Shown here piece by piece: positions 46,651 through 55,492 of a stretch of DNA of 60,977 nucleotides; position 1 is the stretch's first letter; each line of letters begins with the position of its first letter. The stretch covers positions 16,699 to 77,675 of the forward strand of contig DISF01000016.1 in the NCBI GenBank assembly GCA_002421985.1, read 5' to 3'. A model generated the notes under the pieces. The model was not told the origin of the DNA. It ran no database searches and worked only from the letters and a program-made list of their open reading frames with translations. The position numbers and the translations under genes were made by a program. Source of the stretch: Roseovarius sp. UBA6217 (lineage in GTDB: Bacteria; Pseudomonadota; Alphaproteobacteria; Rhodobacterales; Rhodobacteraceae).

Positions 46651-46884
46651 TCAGAGATCGGGCTTGGCCGCGTCTTCGAGCGCCTCGACCCGCGCATCGA
46701 GCGCGTATTGGTGCCCGGCCATCAGGGTCATGATATGGGTCACGCCGTCGATGCGCGCATCAACCCCGTCAAACCGCTCGTCGATCTCATCAAAACGGCG
46801 TCCGATCTGCGCGAACTGCTCGCGCATTTCGCTGCGCATCTCCTGCAACAGCTTGATGGTGTGGTTCTCTGGCGTGTCCGGCAT
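46651..46884 (-). CDS. Small coiled-coil protein, antisense between cobS and cobT
   Basis: A 77-residue frame from an ATG at 46884, with GGGAG seven to ten bases upstream. The protein is almost entirely heptad-like (IKLLQEMRSEMREQFAQIG, FDEIDERFDGVDARIDGV), so a coiled-coil is likely. It resembles in length and pattern the 74-residue protein encoded between pdhA and pdhB. Small proteins of this type are common hypotheticals in alphaproteobacteria; no function is known to me. It ends 15 bases before the cobS stop on the other strand, so it is convergent with cobS and divergent from cobT. Confidence 0.65.
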   Translation of the reverse strand: MPDTPENHTIKLLQEMRSEMREQFAQIGRRFDEIDERFDGVDARIDGVTHIMTLMAGHQYALDARVEALEDAAKPDL

Positions 46885-46982
46885 TTGGTGTCTCCCTGCC
46901 TTTTCAAGATAAGCGCGCGCGCCCATCATTGCAAACGCGCGATTAATATTTCGCTAATCCCCACACTCAGGGTCGCGATCTC

Positions 46983-48857
46983 ATGAGCAAACCCACCGAC
47001 AACCCCGCCGATCCGTTCAAGAAAGCGCTCGCCAACGCCACCAAGGTGATGGCCGACGACTCTGACCTGACGGTGAGCTACTCGGTCGATCCCAGCGGGC
47101 TTTCGGGCGATTCCATGCGCCTGCCGCAGGTGAGCCGCCGGATGACCCGCGAGGAGGTGCTGCTTGCGCGCGGCACGGCGGATGCGCTGGCACTGCGGCA
47201 CAGGTTCCACGACGAGGGCGTTCACGCCCGCTATGCGCCCCCCGGCGACATGGCGCGCGACCTTTACGAGGCGATGGAGACGGCGCGCTGCGAGGCCGTG
47301 GGCGCGCGCGACATGCCCGGCACCGCCACCAATATCGACGCGAAGATTGCCGCCGATGCGGCGCGCCTCGGCTTCGAGCGGATCACCCGTTCCGCCGATG
47401 CCCCCCTGCCCGCCGCCGCCGGATATCTCATCCGCCACCTTGCCACCGGCCGCGACATGCCGCCGGGCGCACAGAACGTGATGGATCTGTGGCGCGGCTT
47501 CATCGAGGAACAGGCCGGCGGCACGCTCGAGGCGCTGCAAGAGACGCTGGCCGATCAGGCGGCATTCGCGCGCTTTGCCCGCAAGATCATCGAGGATCTG
47601 GGCTATGGCGACCAGTTGGGCGACGACCCCGACCGCCCCGACGAGGATCAGGAAGACGAGGCCGAAGAGACCGGCGAGGAGGACGATCCCGACAGCCAGG
47701 GCGAGGATGACAGCGAGGGCGACGAGGCCGAGGCCGACCCCGAGCGCGACCAGGACGACCAGCAAGACGCGCAACAGGCGCAGGTGAGCCAGGACGAAAT
47801 GGCCGATCAGGAGATGGACGAGGAGGCCGAATTGCCCGAGGGCGAGGCCCCGCTCGATCCGCCGCCGCCCCCGCCCGCATCCGAGGCAGATCCCGGCTAC
47901 ATGGTCTATGACACCACCCATGACGAGGAAATCCGCGCCGAGGAGCTTGCCGACCCGGTCGAGCTTGAGCGCCTGCGCGCCTATCTCGATCAGCAGTTGG
48001 AGCCATTGAAGGGCGCGGTGAGCCGCCTTGCCAACAAGCTGCAACGCCGCCTTCAGGCGCAGCAGAGCCGGTCATGGGAATTCGATCTCGAAGAGGGCAT
48101 CCTTGATGCCGGCCGCCTTGCGCGGGTGGTCGCCAACCCCACCACCCCGCTCAGCTTCAAGATGGAAAAGGATACCGAGTTCCGCGATACGGTGGTGACG
48201 ATTCTGCTCGACAATTCCGGCTCGATGCGCGGGCGGCCCATTTCCATCGCCGCGATCTGCGCCGATGTGCTGGCGCGCACACTGGAGCGGTGTTCGGTCA
48301 AGGTGGAGATCCTCGGCTTCACCACCCGCGCCTGGAAAGGCGGGCAGAGCCGCGAGGCGTGGCTCGCCGCGGGCCGCCCGCAACTGCCCGGCCGTCTCAA
48401 CGATCTGCGCCACATCATCTACAAATCTGCCGATGCGCCGATGCGGCGCACGCGCGACAATCTGGGCCTCATGATGAAAGAGGGGCTGCTCAAGGAAAAT
48501 ATCGACGGCGAGGCGCTGGAATGGGCGCACAGGCGCACCGTTGCCCGCCGCGAGGCGCGCAAGATATTGATGGTGATTTCCGACGGGGCCCCGGTGGATG
48601 ACAGCACGCTCTCGGTCAACCCCGCGAATTACCTCGAAAAACACCTGCGCAACGTGATCGCGATGATCGAGCGCCGCAAACAGGTGGAATTGCTCGCCAT
48701 CGGCATCGGCCATGACGTGACGCGCTATTACGAGCGCGCGGTGACGATCACCGATGCCGATCAGCTTGCGGGTGCGATGATCGAACAACTGGCCGCGCTT
48801 TTCGACAGCGACCCGCGCGCGCGTGCCCGCGTCATGGGCATAAGGCGGGCGGGCTGA
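46983..48857 (+). CDS. cobT: Aerobic cobaltochelatase subunit CobT
   Basis: A 624-residue protein. The N-terminal CobT domain (to about residue 210) is followed by a strongly acidic stretch (about 215-290; runs such as EDQEDEAEETGEEDD), then a C-terminal von Willebrand A domain with the metal site DNSGSMRGRP near residue 409 and FTTRAWKGG. It is the partner of CobS in the chelatase complex, as BchD/ChlD is to BchI/ChlI. It may have its own promoter in the AT-rich 98 bases upstream (TAATATTTCGCTAATCC region). Confidence 0.95.
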   Translation: MSKPTDNPADPFKKALANATKVMADDSDLTVSYSVDPSGLSGDSMRLPQVSRRMTREEVLLARGTADALALRHRFHDEGVHARYAPPGDMARDLYEAMETARCEAVGARDMPGTATNIDAKIAADAARLGFERITRSADAPLPAAAGYLIRHLATGRDMPPGAQNVMDLWRGFIEEQAGGTLEALQETLADQAAFARFARKIIEDLGYGDQLGDDPDRPDEDQEDEAEETGEEDDPDSQGEDDSEGDEAEADPERDQDDQQDAQQAQVSQDEMADQEMDEEAELPEGEAPLDPPPPPPASEADPGYMVYDTTHDEEIRAEELADPVELERLRAYLDQQLEPLKGAVSRLANKLQRRLQAQQSRSWEFDLEEGILDAGRLARVVANPTTPLSFKMEKDTEFRDTVVTILLDNSGSMRGRPISIAAICADVLARTLERCSVKVEILGFTTRAWKGGQSREAWLAAGRPQLPGRLNDLRHIIYKSADAPMRRTRDNLGLMMKEGLLKENIDGEALEWAHRRTVARREARKILMVISDGAPVDDSTLSVNPANYLEKHLRNVIAMIERRKQVELLAIGIGHDVTRYYERAVTITDADQLAGAMIEQLAALFDSDPRARARVMGIRRAG

Positions 48858-48860
48858 GCG

Positions 48861-49898
48861 GTGCCCGTCACCATTGACAGCCTCAAGGGCCTTGGGGGCC
48901 TTGCCTTCGATCAGATCATCGACGTGCGGTCGCCTGCCGAGTTTGCCGAGGATCACATCCCCGGAGCCATCAGCCTGCCGGTGCTCTCGGATTCCGAGCG
49001 CGCGCGCGTGGGCACGATCTATGTGCAACAGGATCGCTTTCTTGCCCGCAAGATCGGCGCGGCGCTGGTCGCGCGCAACGCCGCCGCCCATCTCGAAGGG
49101 CCGCTGGCGGACCGCTCGGGCGGTTGGCGACCGCTGGTCTATTGCTGGCGCGGGGGGCAGCGCTCGGGTTCGTTCACCGTGATCCTGCAACAGGTCGGCT
49201 GGCGCGCCGATGTGATCGCGGGCGGCTATCGCAGCTATCGCAGGCTGGTGGTGCAGGCGCTTTACGAGGCCGCCTTTCCCGCGCGCGTCGTGCTGATCGA
49301 CGGCGGCACCGGCACCGCGAAAACACGGCTTCTGGCGCATCTGGCAGAGGCGGGCGCGCAGGTGATCGACCTCGAGGCCATGGCCGCGCATCGCGGATCG
49401 GTCTTTGGCCTTGTGGGCCACGCTCAGCCCGCGCAAAAATCGTTCGAGAGCGCGCTTGCCGACGCGATGACCGCGCTCGACCCCGCGCGCCCGGTCTTTG
49501 TCGAGGCCGAAAGCCCGCGCATCGGGCGCATCACCCTGCCCCCCGCGCTCGCCACCGCGATGAGACAGGCGCAAGGCATCCGCATCGACGCGCCGATGGC
49601 GGCGCGCGTCGGCCATATCCTCGCCGAATACCAGGACCTGATCGCCGACCCGGACCGGCTTGATGCGATCCTGTCGCGGCTGGTGCGCTATCACGGTCAC
49701 GCGCAGGCCGACGCATGGCGCGCACTCGCGGCGGCGGGCGATTTCGCGCGGCTGGTGGAAGAGCTGATCGCCACCCATTACGACCCGCGCTACCGCCGCA
49801 TGAGCCGCACCGGCGCGGATGAGGTGCTCCCCCTGCCCGACCTGAGCGATGCCACCCTCGCCGCCACGGCGCGCCGGTTGGCCGAGACCCACGGCTAG
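48861..49898 (+). CDS. mnmH: tRNA 2-selenouridine synthase MnmH (SelU)
   Basis: A 345-residue enzyme starting at a GTG three bases after cobT. An N-terminal rhodanese domain holds Cys95 in LVYCWRGGQRS; a C-terminal P-loop (IDGGTGTAKT, residues about 145-154) binds nucleotide. It replaces sulphur with selenium at the wobble uridine of some tRNAs through geranylated intermediates, using selenophosphate made by SelD, whose gene is not seen here. Presence of the gene suggests the organism uses selenium, at least for tRNA. Confidence 0.92.
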   Translation: MPVTIDSLKGLGGLAFDQIIDVRSPAEFAEDHIPGAISLPVLSDSERARVGTIYVQQDRFLARKIGAALVARNAAAHLEGPLADRSGGWRPLVYCWRGGQRSGSFTVILQQVGWRADVIAGGYRSYRRLVVQALYEAAFPARVVLIDGGTGTAKTRLLAHLAEAGAQVIDLEAMAAHRGSVFGLVGHAQPAQKSFESALADAMTALDPARPVFVEAESPRIGRITLPPALATAMRQAQGIRIDAPMAARVGHILAEYQDLIADPDRLDAILSRLVRYHGHAQADAWRALAAAGDFARLVEELIATHYDPRYRRMSRTGADEVLPLPDLSDATLAATARRLAETHG

Positions 49899-50003
49899 AG
49901 CATGTTGCGCAAAAGTGGGAACCGGTTTTGCGCAGAAAAACATGCGACCACAGAAGGTTAAAGTGGGTCGCGTGAATGCGAATGAACGCGACGCGCACTA
50001 GAG
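49898..50003. repeat. Two-hairpin palindromic intergenic repeat
   Basis: Right after the mnmH stop, GCATGT (49900-49905) pairs with ACATGC (49940-49945) and TGCGCAAAA (49906-49914) with TTTTGCGCA (49926-49934), a 15-pair stem with a small bulge. A second stem, GTCGCGT (49967-49973) with ACGCGAC (49986-49992), follows, and the unit is bounded by CTAGAG-like ends. It matches in style the abundant palindromic intergenic repeats of alphaproteobacteria (AGAGCATG...AAAAGTG...CGGTTTT). The rest of the 357-base gap, to 50255, shows no gene or clear signal apart from the DUF2237 ribosome-binding site. Confidence 0.75.
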
Positions 50004-50255
50004 CGGGATTGTGCACGTCGCAAGCGATTTTGAGTCGCCGGGGGTTTCAACACGATCGGCCCGTCGCACCGCATCCCGAAGCAGGTCAGGCCGGAACATC
50101 CTCGGGCAATATCGGTCAGGTGTCGCATACCGAATGTTCGGGCCACGCGAATCCCCCCGCTGCGGCAGCGGGTCGTCTGTGTCGGGCAGCGACCAGTGGA
50201 ATTCGCGTCCCGACAGTGATAGAGACACCCGATACCCCCAAGGGAGGAGCGCAGG

Positions 50256-50627
50256 ATGCAAAAGGACGATCCCGAAAACGTGCTTGGCGGAGCGCTTGCG
50301 CCCTGCTCGATGGAGCCGGTGACCGGGTTCTTTCGTGATGGCCATTGCAACACCTGCGCCGAGGATCGCGGCAGCCACACGGTCTGCGCGGTGATGACCG
50401 CCGAATTTCTCGCCTACTCGAAATATGTTGGCAACGACCTGAGCACACCGCGCCCCGAATTCGGCTTTGCCGGGCTGAGGCCGGGGGATCAGTGGTGCCT
50501 GTGCGCCGCGCGCTTCCTGCAAGCCCATGACGAGGGCTGCGCGCCGCAGGTGCGCCTTGCCGCAACCCATGCGCGCGCGCTCGATATCGTGCCGCTCGCG
50601 GTGTTGCGAGAGCACGCGGCGGCCTGA
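50256..50627 (+). CDS. DUF2237 family protein
   Basis: A 123-residue cytosolic protein of the DUF2237 family, preceded by GGGAGGAGCG. The pattern NVLGGALAPCS, MEPVTGFFRDGHCNTC, GSHTVCAVMTAEFL and PGDQWCLCAARFLQA is characteristic. It is rich in cysteines (six in the conserved part), suggesting metal or redox chemistry, but no function is known for the family. It stands alone, with the aidB-like gene convergent downstream. Confidence 0.85.
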   Translation: MQKDDPENVLGGALAPCSMEPVTGFFRDGHCNTCAEDRGSHTVCAVMTAEFLAYSKYVGNDLSTPRPEFGFAGLRPGDQWCLCAARFLQAHDEGCAPQVRLAATHARALDIVPLAVLREHAAA

Positions 50628-50671
50628 CAGGGGGGCAAAACCCCGCGCGCAGCCCGATCACCCCGGCCGCG

Positions 50672-52309
50672 TCACTCCGCCCCGCCAAGCCGGGCCAGCA
50701 CCGCGCCGGTGTCTATCCCGGCGATGGCCCCCGCCACGCGCCCGCGCGACGTGCCCAGCCGTGTGGCGATATAGGCACCCGACACCGCGTCCGGCGCGTG
50801 GCGCATCAGCACCGAGGCGGTAAGCAGCGTGGCAAGGCTCTCGGCATACCAGCGCGCCTGCGCCTCCTCGGGCAGCCGGGGAAAGCGCTGCATATGCGCC
50901 TGCATCGCCGCGTCAAAGCGCCGGTCCTGCCCCGCCACCGCGCCAAGCTCGGCGCTGAGCACCTCGCCCGCCGCAGGTTCTCGCCGCAGGGTGCGCAGGA
51001 TATCAAGGCAGATCACGTTGCCAGAGCCTTCCCAGATCGAGTTGAGCGGGGCCTCGCGGTAGAGCATGGGCAGGGGCGTATCCTCGACATAACCCATGCC
51101 GCCCAGCGCCTCCATCGCCTCGTAAACCACGCCGGGGCAGAGCTTGTTGCCCAGAAATTTCGCCAGCGCCACGCCAAGGCGCGCAAACGCCCGCGCCTGT
51201 GCTCCGCGCCCGTCAAAGGCGCGTGCCACATGCAGGCCAAGCGCAAGCGTGCCCTCCCAGTCAAGCGCAAGATCGGCCAGAACGGCGCGCATCAAGGGCT
51301 GGTCGATGAGGCGTTTCTGAAAGGCCGAGCGGTGGCGCGCCCAGTGATGCGCCTCGGAAAGCGCGGCGCGCATCAGTCCCGCCGGGGCCATGGCGGTATC
51401 GAGCCGCGTGTGATGCACCATCTCGATAATCGTGCGCACGCCGTCACCCTCTTCGCCCAGCCGGTGCGCCAATGCCCCGTGATACTCGATCTCGGCCGAG
51501 GCATTGGCGCGGTTGCCCAGCTTGTCCTTGAGCCGCTGGATATGGATGGCGTTGCGCCCCCCGTCGAGCCAGCGCGGCACCAGAAAACAGGTGAGCCCCC
51601 CGCCCGCCTGCGCCAGCGTCAGGAATCCGTCGGACATCGGCGCAGAGCAGAACCATTTATGCCCCGTCAGGCGGTAATGATCGCCCTCGGGCGCGGCCCG
51701 CGTGGCATTGGCGCGAATGTCAGAGCCGCCCTGTTTTTCGGTCATCGCCATGCCCATCGTCGCGCCACCCTTGCGCGCCAAGGGCCGCGCTGCGCGATCG
51801 TAAAGCCGCGAGGTGAGCTTGGGCACCCATGTCTGAAACAGCGCCGCATCGGCCTTGAGCGCGGGCACGGCGGCATAGGTCATGGTCATCGGACAGCACA
51901 CGCCCGGCTCCACCTGGGACATGAGATAGACCATGGCGGCATGGGTGGCATGACCGCCCTTCGCCCCCTCCCACGGAATCGCGGCATAGCCCGCGCCGAT
52001 ACCCGCCTGCATCAGCCGGTGATAGGCGGGGTGAAAGCGCACCTCGTCAAGCCGTCGCCCGCCCGCATCGAACAGCACCGCCTCGGGCGGGTGGCGGTTT
52101 GCCTCGCGGCCCATGGCGCGCATCTCGCCGGTGCCGATCATCGCGCCGAAATCCCCGAGCCGCGCGGCATCCGCCCCCGCCGCGCCCGCGTGATCGCGCA
52201 AGCCCGGATCGCTGCCCCACAGGTCGAGATCGCCGCGCGGCGCGGGCTGGTTGGTGACCTCGTGGGTGGGGAGCAGCGCGCGGGCGGGGCTTGCGGGGCT
52301 GTCTGGCAT
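50672..52309 (-). CDS. AidB-like acyl-CoA dehydrogenase family protein
   Basis: A 545-residue protein. The ATG at 52309 (MPDSPAS) is chosen because AAGGAG lies seven bases upstream; another ATG six bases earlier touches that site. The N-terminal THEVTNQPAPRGDLDLW, later MTEKQGGSDIRAN, LTGHKWFCSAPMSD and YREAPLNSIWEGSGNV with the extended C-terminus are typical of AidB, an FAD-containing, DNA-binding relative of acyl-CoA dehydrogenases induced by alkylating agents in Escherichia coli. Many relatives may simply be acyl-CoA dehydrogenases for branched chains, so the physiological role is uncertain. Confidence 0.87.
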   Translation of the reverse strand: MPDSPASPARALLPTHEVTNQPAPRGDLDLWGSDPGLRDHAGAAGADAARLGDFGAMIGTGEMRAMGREANRHPPEAVLFDAGGRRLDEVRFHPAYHRLMQAGIGAGYAAIPWEGAKGGHATHAAMVYLMSQVEPGVCCPMTMTYAAVPALKADAALFQTWVPKLTSRLYDRAARPLARKGGATMGMAMTEKQGGSDIRANATRAAPEGDHYRLTGHKWFCSAPMSDGFLTLAQAGGGLTCFLVPRWLDGGRNAIHIQRLKDKLGNRANASAEIEYHGALAHRLGEEGDGVRTIIEMVHHTRLDTAMAPAGLMRAALSEAHHWARHRSAFQKRLIDQPLMRAVLADLALDWEGTLALGLHVARAFDGRGAQARAFARLGVALAKFLGNKLCPGVVYEAMEALGGMGYVEDTPLPMLYREAPLNSIWEGSGNVICLDILRTLRREPAAGEVLSAELGAVAGQDRRFDAAMQAHMQRFPRLPEEAQARWYAESLATLLTASVLMRHAPDAVSGAYIATRLGTSRGRVAGAIAGIDTGAVLARLGGAE

Positions 52310-52446
52310 CGGCATTCTCCTTCGCGGTGCCAAGGCTACGCCCCGCCGCCGCGCGAGGAAAGGGGAAAGGGGATTCACAAGCCGCACCGCCTGTGGCATG
52401 GTTGCACCCATAACGTGGCGACAAGACCGCGTTTGAGGAGCCGAGC

Positions 52447-52743
52447 ATGACTTCAGGAAGCCACCCGTGGAGCGCCCTTGCCGGGCTGACCGTCGCGTTT
52501 TTCATGGCAGTCTATTTTGCCTATGCGGCGGTGCAGGGCGATTACGGCCTGTTCCGCCGCGCCGAGATCGAGGCGCAGAATGCCGAGCTTGCGCGCGAGC
52601 TCGCCACGCTGAAAAGCGAGGTCGCTCGGATGGAAAACCTCACCCGGCGGCTGTCGGATGACTATCTCGACCTCGATCTTCTGGATGAGCAGGCCCGCGA
52701 CGTGCTCGGCCTCTTGCGTGGCGACGAGATCGTGATCCGCTGA
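52447..52743 (+). CDS. Septum formation initiator FtsB/DivIC family protein
   Basis: A 98-residue bitopic protein: a short cytoplasmic start, one membrane helix (about residues 12-30, LTVAFFMAVYFAYAAV), a periplasmic coiled coil (AEIEAQNAELARELATLKSEV, split as AEIEAQNAELAR and ELATLKSEVARM) and the FtsB-like end with DLLDEQARDVLGL. It links FtsL and FtsQ in the divisome. In alphaproteobacteria it commonly lies between eno and pdhA; the pdhA link is kept here, but eno is missing and an aidB-like gene on the other strand takes its place. Confidence 0.88.
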   Translation: MTSGSHPWSALAGLTVAFFMAVYFAYAAVQGDYGLFRRAEIEAQNAELARELATLKSEVARMENLTRRLSDDYLDLDLLDEQARDVLGLLRGDEIVIR

Positions 52744-52803
52744 GGCGGCCCCCCTCCCCCCGGCAAATTCGGTCTCGCCACAAAAGCGGGATTGGTGTAA
52801 TGA

Positions 52804-52823
52804 ATGGTTTAACGCTAAACCAT
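52804..52823. promoter_or_regulatory. Palindromic operator candidate before pdhA
   Basis: ATGGTTTA (52804-52811) and TAAACCAT (52816-52823) are exact inverted repeats around ACGC. It lies 26 bases before the pdhA ATG, and TGTAAT (52796-52801) just upstream could be the -10 box, so a bound regulator would sit at the transcription start. A hairpin at the 5' end of the mRNA is the alternative reading. Confidence 0.45.
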
Positions 52824-52848
52824 CTCCGCCACCAACGAGGAGCACCCC

Positions 52849-53868
52849 ATGCCTCCCAGAAAAAGCGCCGCGAAACCAAATGTTTCCGCCGAAGACCTGA
52901 CCCAGTATTACCGCGACATGCTGCTGATCCGCCGATTCGAGGAGAAGGCCGGCCAGCTTTACGGCATGGGTCTGATCGGCGGGTTCTGTCACCTTTATAT
53001 CGGGCAGGAGGCTGTTGTCGTGGGGCTTGAGGCCGCCGCCGAGGAGGGCGACCGCCGCATCACCACCTACCGCGATCACGGGCATATGCTTGCCTGCGGG
53101 ATGGACCCAAAGGGCGTCATGGCCGAGTTGACGGGCCGCGAGGGTGGCTATAGCCGTGGCAAGGGCGGCTCGATGCATATGTTCTCGACCGAGAGGCGCT
53201 TTTACGGTGGCCACGGCATCGTCGGCGCGAACGTGCCGCTTGGCGCGGGGCTGGCCTTTGCCGACAAATACCTTGGCAATGACCGTGTGACGTTTACCTA
53301 TTTTGGCGATGGCGCGGCCAATCAGGGGCAGGTCTACGAGACCTTCAACATGGCCGCGCTTTGGGCGCTGCCGGTGATCTTCGTGATCGAAAACAACCAG
53401 TATGCGATGGGCACCGCGCAGAAACGCTCCACCTCCAGCCCTGACATCTACCACCGCGGCGCGGCCTTCGGCATTCCCGGCGAGATGGTGGACGGCATGG
53501 ATGTGCTCGCCGTCAAGGCGGCGGGCGAAAAGGCCGTGGCGCATTGCCGCGCGGGCAAGGGCCCGTATATCCTCGAGATCAAGACCTATCGCTATCGCGG
53601 CCATTCGATGTCGGATCCCGCGAAATACCGCACCCGCGAAGAGGTCCAGAAGATGCGCGACGAGAAGGACGCAATCGAGCATGTCCGCGAGTTGCTGCTG
53701 TCCGGCGGCCTTGCCACCGAGGACGACCTCAAGGCCATCGACAAGGAGATCAAGGATATCGTCAACAAATCCGCCGAATTCGCCAAGGAAAGCCCCGAGC
53801 CCGCGCTTGAAGAGCTGTGGACCGACATCATCGCCGACGTGGCCCCGCAGGAGGAAGCCACCCAATGA
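52849..53868 (+). CDS. pdhA: Pyruvate dehydrogenase E1 component, alpha subunit
   Basis: A 339-residue thiamine-diphosphate enzyme subunit. The cofactor motif runs from GDGAANQGQVYE to IFVIENNQYAMGT; phosphorylation-loop sequences RYRGHSMSDPAKYR are as in the mitochondrial enzyme. With PdhB it decarboxylates pyruvate and acetylates the lipoyl groups. A GAGGAG ribosome-binding site precedes it. The stop overlaps the start of a small coiled-coil gene (ATGA), so the order is pdhA, small ORF, pdhB, pdhC. Confidence 0.96.
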   Translation: MPPRKSAAKPNVSAEDLTQYYRDMLLIRRFEEKAGQLYGMGLIGGFCHLYIGQEAVVVGLEAAAEEGDRRITTYRDHGHMLACGMDPKGVMAELTGREGGYSRGKGGSMHMFSTERRFYGGHGIVGANVPLGAGLAFADKYLGNDRVTFTYFGDGAANQGQVYETFNMAALWALPVIFVIENNQYAMGTAQKRSTSSPDIYHRGAAFGIPGEMVDGMDVLAVKAAGEKAVAHCRAGKGPYILEIKTYRYRGHSMSDPAKYRTREEVQKMRDEKDAIEHVRELLLSGGLATEDDLKAIDKEIKDIVNKSAEFAKESPEPALEELWTDIIADVAPQEEATQ

Positions 53869-54089
53869 CCGCGCCGCAGGAATTGATCATCGAACATCTC
53901 AAGCGCATTCAGGATCGCCTCGCCCGTCTCGAAGGCGGCCAAGTGGAAATCCTGTCCGAAATTCGCCAGCAAAAGGTGCATCAGGCGGCTTTCCTGCAAG
54001 GCGAGGCCACGCAGGACGGGCGCATTGCCGAGCTTGCGGCCCGGCTTGCGCGCATCGAACAGCGCCTTGACCTGCGCGAAGACATCTGA
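53865..54089 (+). CDS. Small coiled-coil protein coupled to pdhA
   Basis: A 74-residue frame whose ATG overlaps the pdhA stop; pdhB starts 15 bases after its end. The sequence is highly charged and helical (IEHLKRIQDRLARLEG, ELAARLARIEQRLDL), with no cysteine and no membrane segment, so a coiled-coil oligomer is expected. It belongs to the same loose class of small alphaproteobacterial hypotheticals as the gene between cobS and cobT. Its firm place inside the PDH operon suggests an accessory part of the complex or a regulator of it; this is inference from coupling only. Confidence 0.75.
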   Translation: MTAPQELIIEHLKRIQDRLARLEGGQVEILSEIRQQKVHQAAFLQGEATQDGRIAELAARLARIEQRLDLREDI

Positions 54090-54104
54090 GGAGGAGAGAC
54101 GACC

Positions 54105-55481
54105 ATGACAACCGAAATTCTCATGCCCGCCCTCTCGCCGACGATGGAGGAGGGCACCCTTGCCAAATGGCTGGTGAAGGAAGGCGATAGCGTCAAATCG
54201 GGCGATATCCTCGCCGAGATCGAGACCGACAAGGCGGTGATGGAATTCGAGGCCGTCGATGAGGGAGTGATCGGCAAGATCCTCGTGGCCGAGGGCACCG
54301 AAGGGGTAAAGGTCAACACGCCGATTGCCGTGCTGCTGGAAGAGGGCGAAAACGCCGATGACGTTGCCAGCGCCGCGAGCGCCCCGGCACCGCAGACGAC
54401 CGAGGACAAGGCAGCGGCCCCGAAATCCGCCCCGGCGCAGGCCAAGACCCCGGCCGCGCCGCAATCCGACACCAGCCCCGACTGGCCCGAAGGCACCGAA
54501 TTGCAGAAGATGACCGTGCGCGAGGCGCTCAACGCCGCCATGGCCGAGGAGATGCGCCGCGATGACACGGTGTTCATCATGGGCGAGGAGGTGGCCGAAT
54601 ATCAGGGCGCCTACAAGATCACCCAAGGTTTGCTGGATGAGTTCGGCCCCAAACGCGTGATCGACACGCCGATTACCGAGCACGGCTTTGCCGGGATCGG
54701 GGTGGGCGCGTCCTGGGGGGGCTTGCGCCCCATTGTCGAATTCATGACCTGGAATTTCGCCATGCAGGCGATCGACCATATCATCAACTCTGCCGCCAAG
54801 ACGCTTTATATGTCGGGTGGCCAGATGGGCAGCCCGATCGTGTTCCGCGGCCCCAACGGTGCCGCCGCCCGCGTGGGTGCCCAGCACAGCCAGGATTACG
54901 CCGCCTGGTATGCGCAGGTGCCGGGGCTGCGCGTGGTGCAGCCCTATTCGGCCGCCTGCGCCAAGGGCCTCCTGAAAAGCGCCATCCGCGACCCGAACCC
55001 GGTGGTGTTTCTTGAAAATGAAATCCTCTATGGGCGCTCTTTCGAGGTGCCCAAGCTGGACGATTTTACCATCCCCTTCGGCAAGGCCAAGATCTGGCGC
55101 GAGGGCAGCGATGTCACCATCGTCAGCTTCGGCATCGGCATGACCTATTCGCTCGAGGCCGCCGAAAAGCTGGCCGAGGACGGCATCAGCGCCGAGGTGG
55201 TAGACCTGCGCACGCTGCGCCCGATGGATACCGACACGGTCATCAGATCGGTGATGAAAACCAACCGCTGCGTGACCGTGGAAGAGGGCTGGCCGGTGGC
55301 CTCCATCGGCAACCACATCTCGGCGGTGCTGATGCAAAAGGCGTTCGATTATCTCGACGCGCCGGTGATCAACTGCACCGGCAAGGACGTGCCGATGCCC
55401 TATGCCGCCAATCTCGAAAAGCTGGCGCTGACCTCGACCACAGAGGTGATCGACGCCGTGCGCCAAGTGACCTACCGCTAA
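54105..55481 (+). CDS. pdhB: Pyruvate dehydrogenase E1 component, beta subunit, with lipoyl domain
   Basis: A 458-residue protein. Residues 1-80 are a lipoyl domain with Lys43 in EIETDKAVMEF; an Ala/Pro/Lys-rich linker (about 85-120) leads to the transketolase-like E1-beta domain (MTVREALNAAMAEEMRRD, EEVAEYQGAYKITQGL, TPITEHGFAGIGVGA). The extra lipoyl domain on E1-beta is a known alphaproteobacterial arrangement. A GGAGGAG site precedes the ATG. The lipoyl domain is nearly identical to that of PdhC. Confidence 0.96.
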   Translation: MTTEILMPALSPTMEEGTLAKWLVKEGDSVKSGDILAEIETDKAVMEFEAVDEGVIGKILVAEGTEGVKVNTPIAVLLEEGENADDVASAASAPAPQTTEDKAAAPKSAPAQAKTPAAPQSDTSPDWPEGTELQKMTVREALNAAMAEEMRRDDTVFIMGEEVAEYQGAYKITQGLLDEFGPKRVIDTPITEHGFAGIGVGASWGGLRPIVEFMTWNFAMQAIDHIINSAAKTLYMSGGQMGSPIVFRGPNGAAARVGAQHSQDYAAWYAQVPGLRVVQPYSAACAKGLLKSAIRDPNPVVFLENEILYGRSFEVPKLDDFTIPFGKAKIWREGSDVTIVSFGIGMTYSLEAAEKLAEDGISAEVVDLRTLRPMDTDTVIRSVMKTNRCVTVEEGWPVASIGNHISAVLMQKAFDYLDAPVINCTGKDVPMPYAANLEKLALTSTTEVIDAVRQVTYR

Positions 55482-55492
55482 GGAGAGACGCG

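Noticed and set aside
48072..49943. A 1.9-kb minus-strand open frame opposite cobT and mnmH
   Set aside because: The opposite strand carries complete conserved proteins through the same bases.
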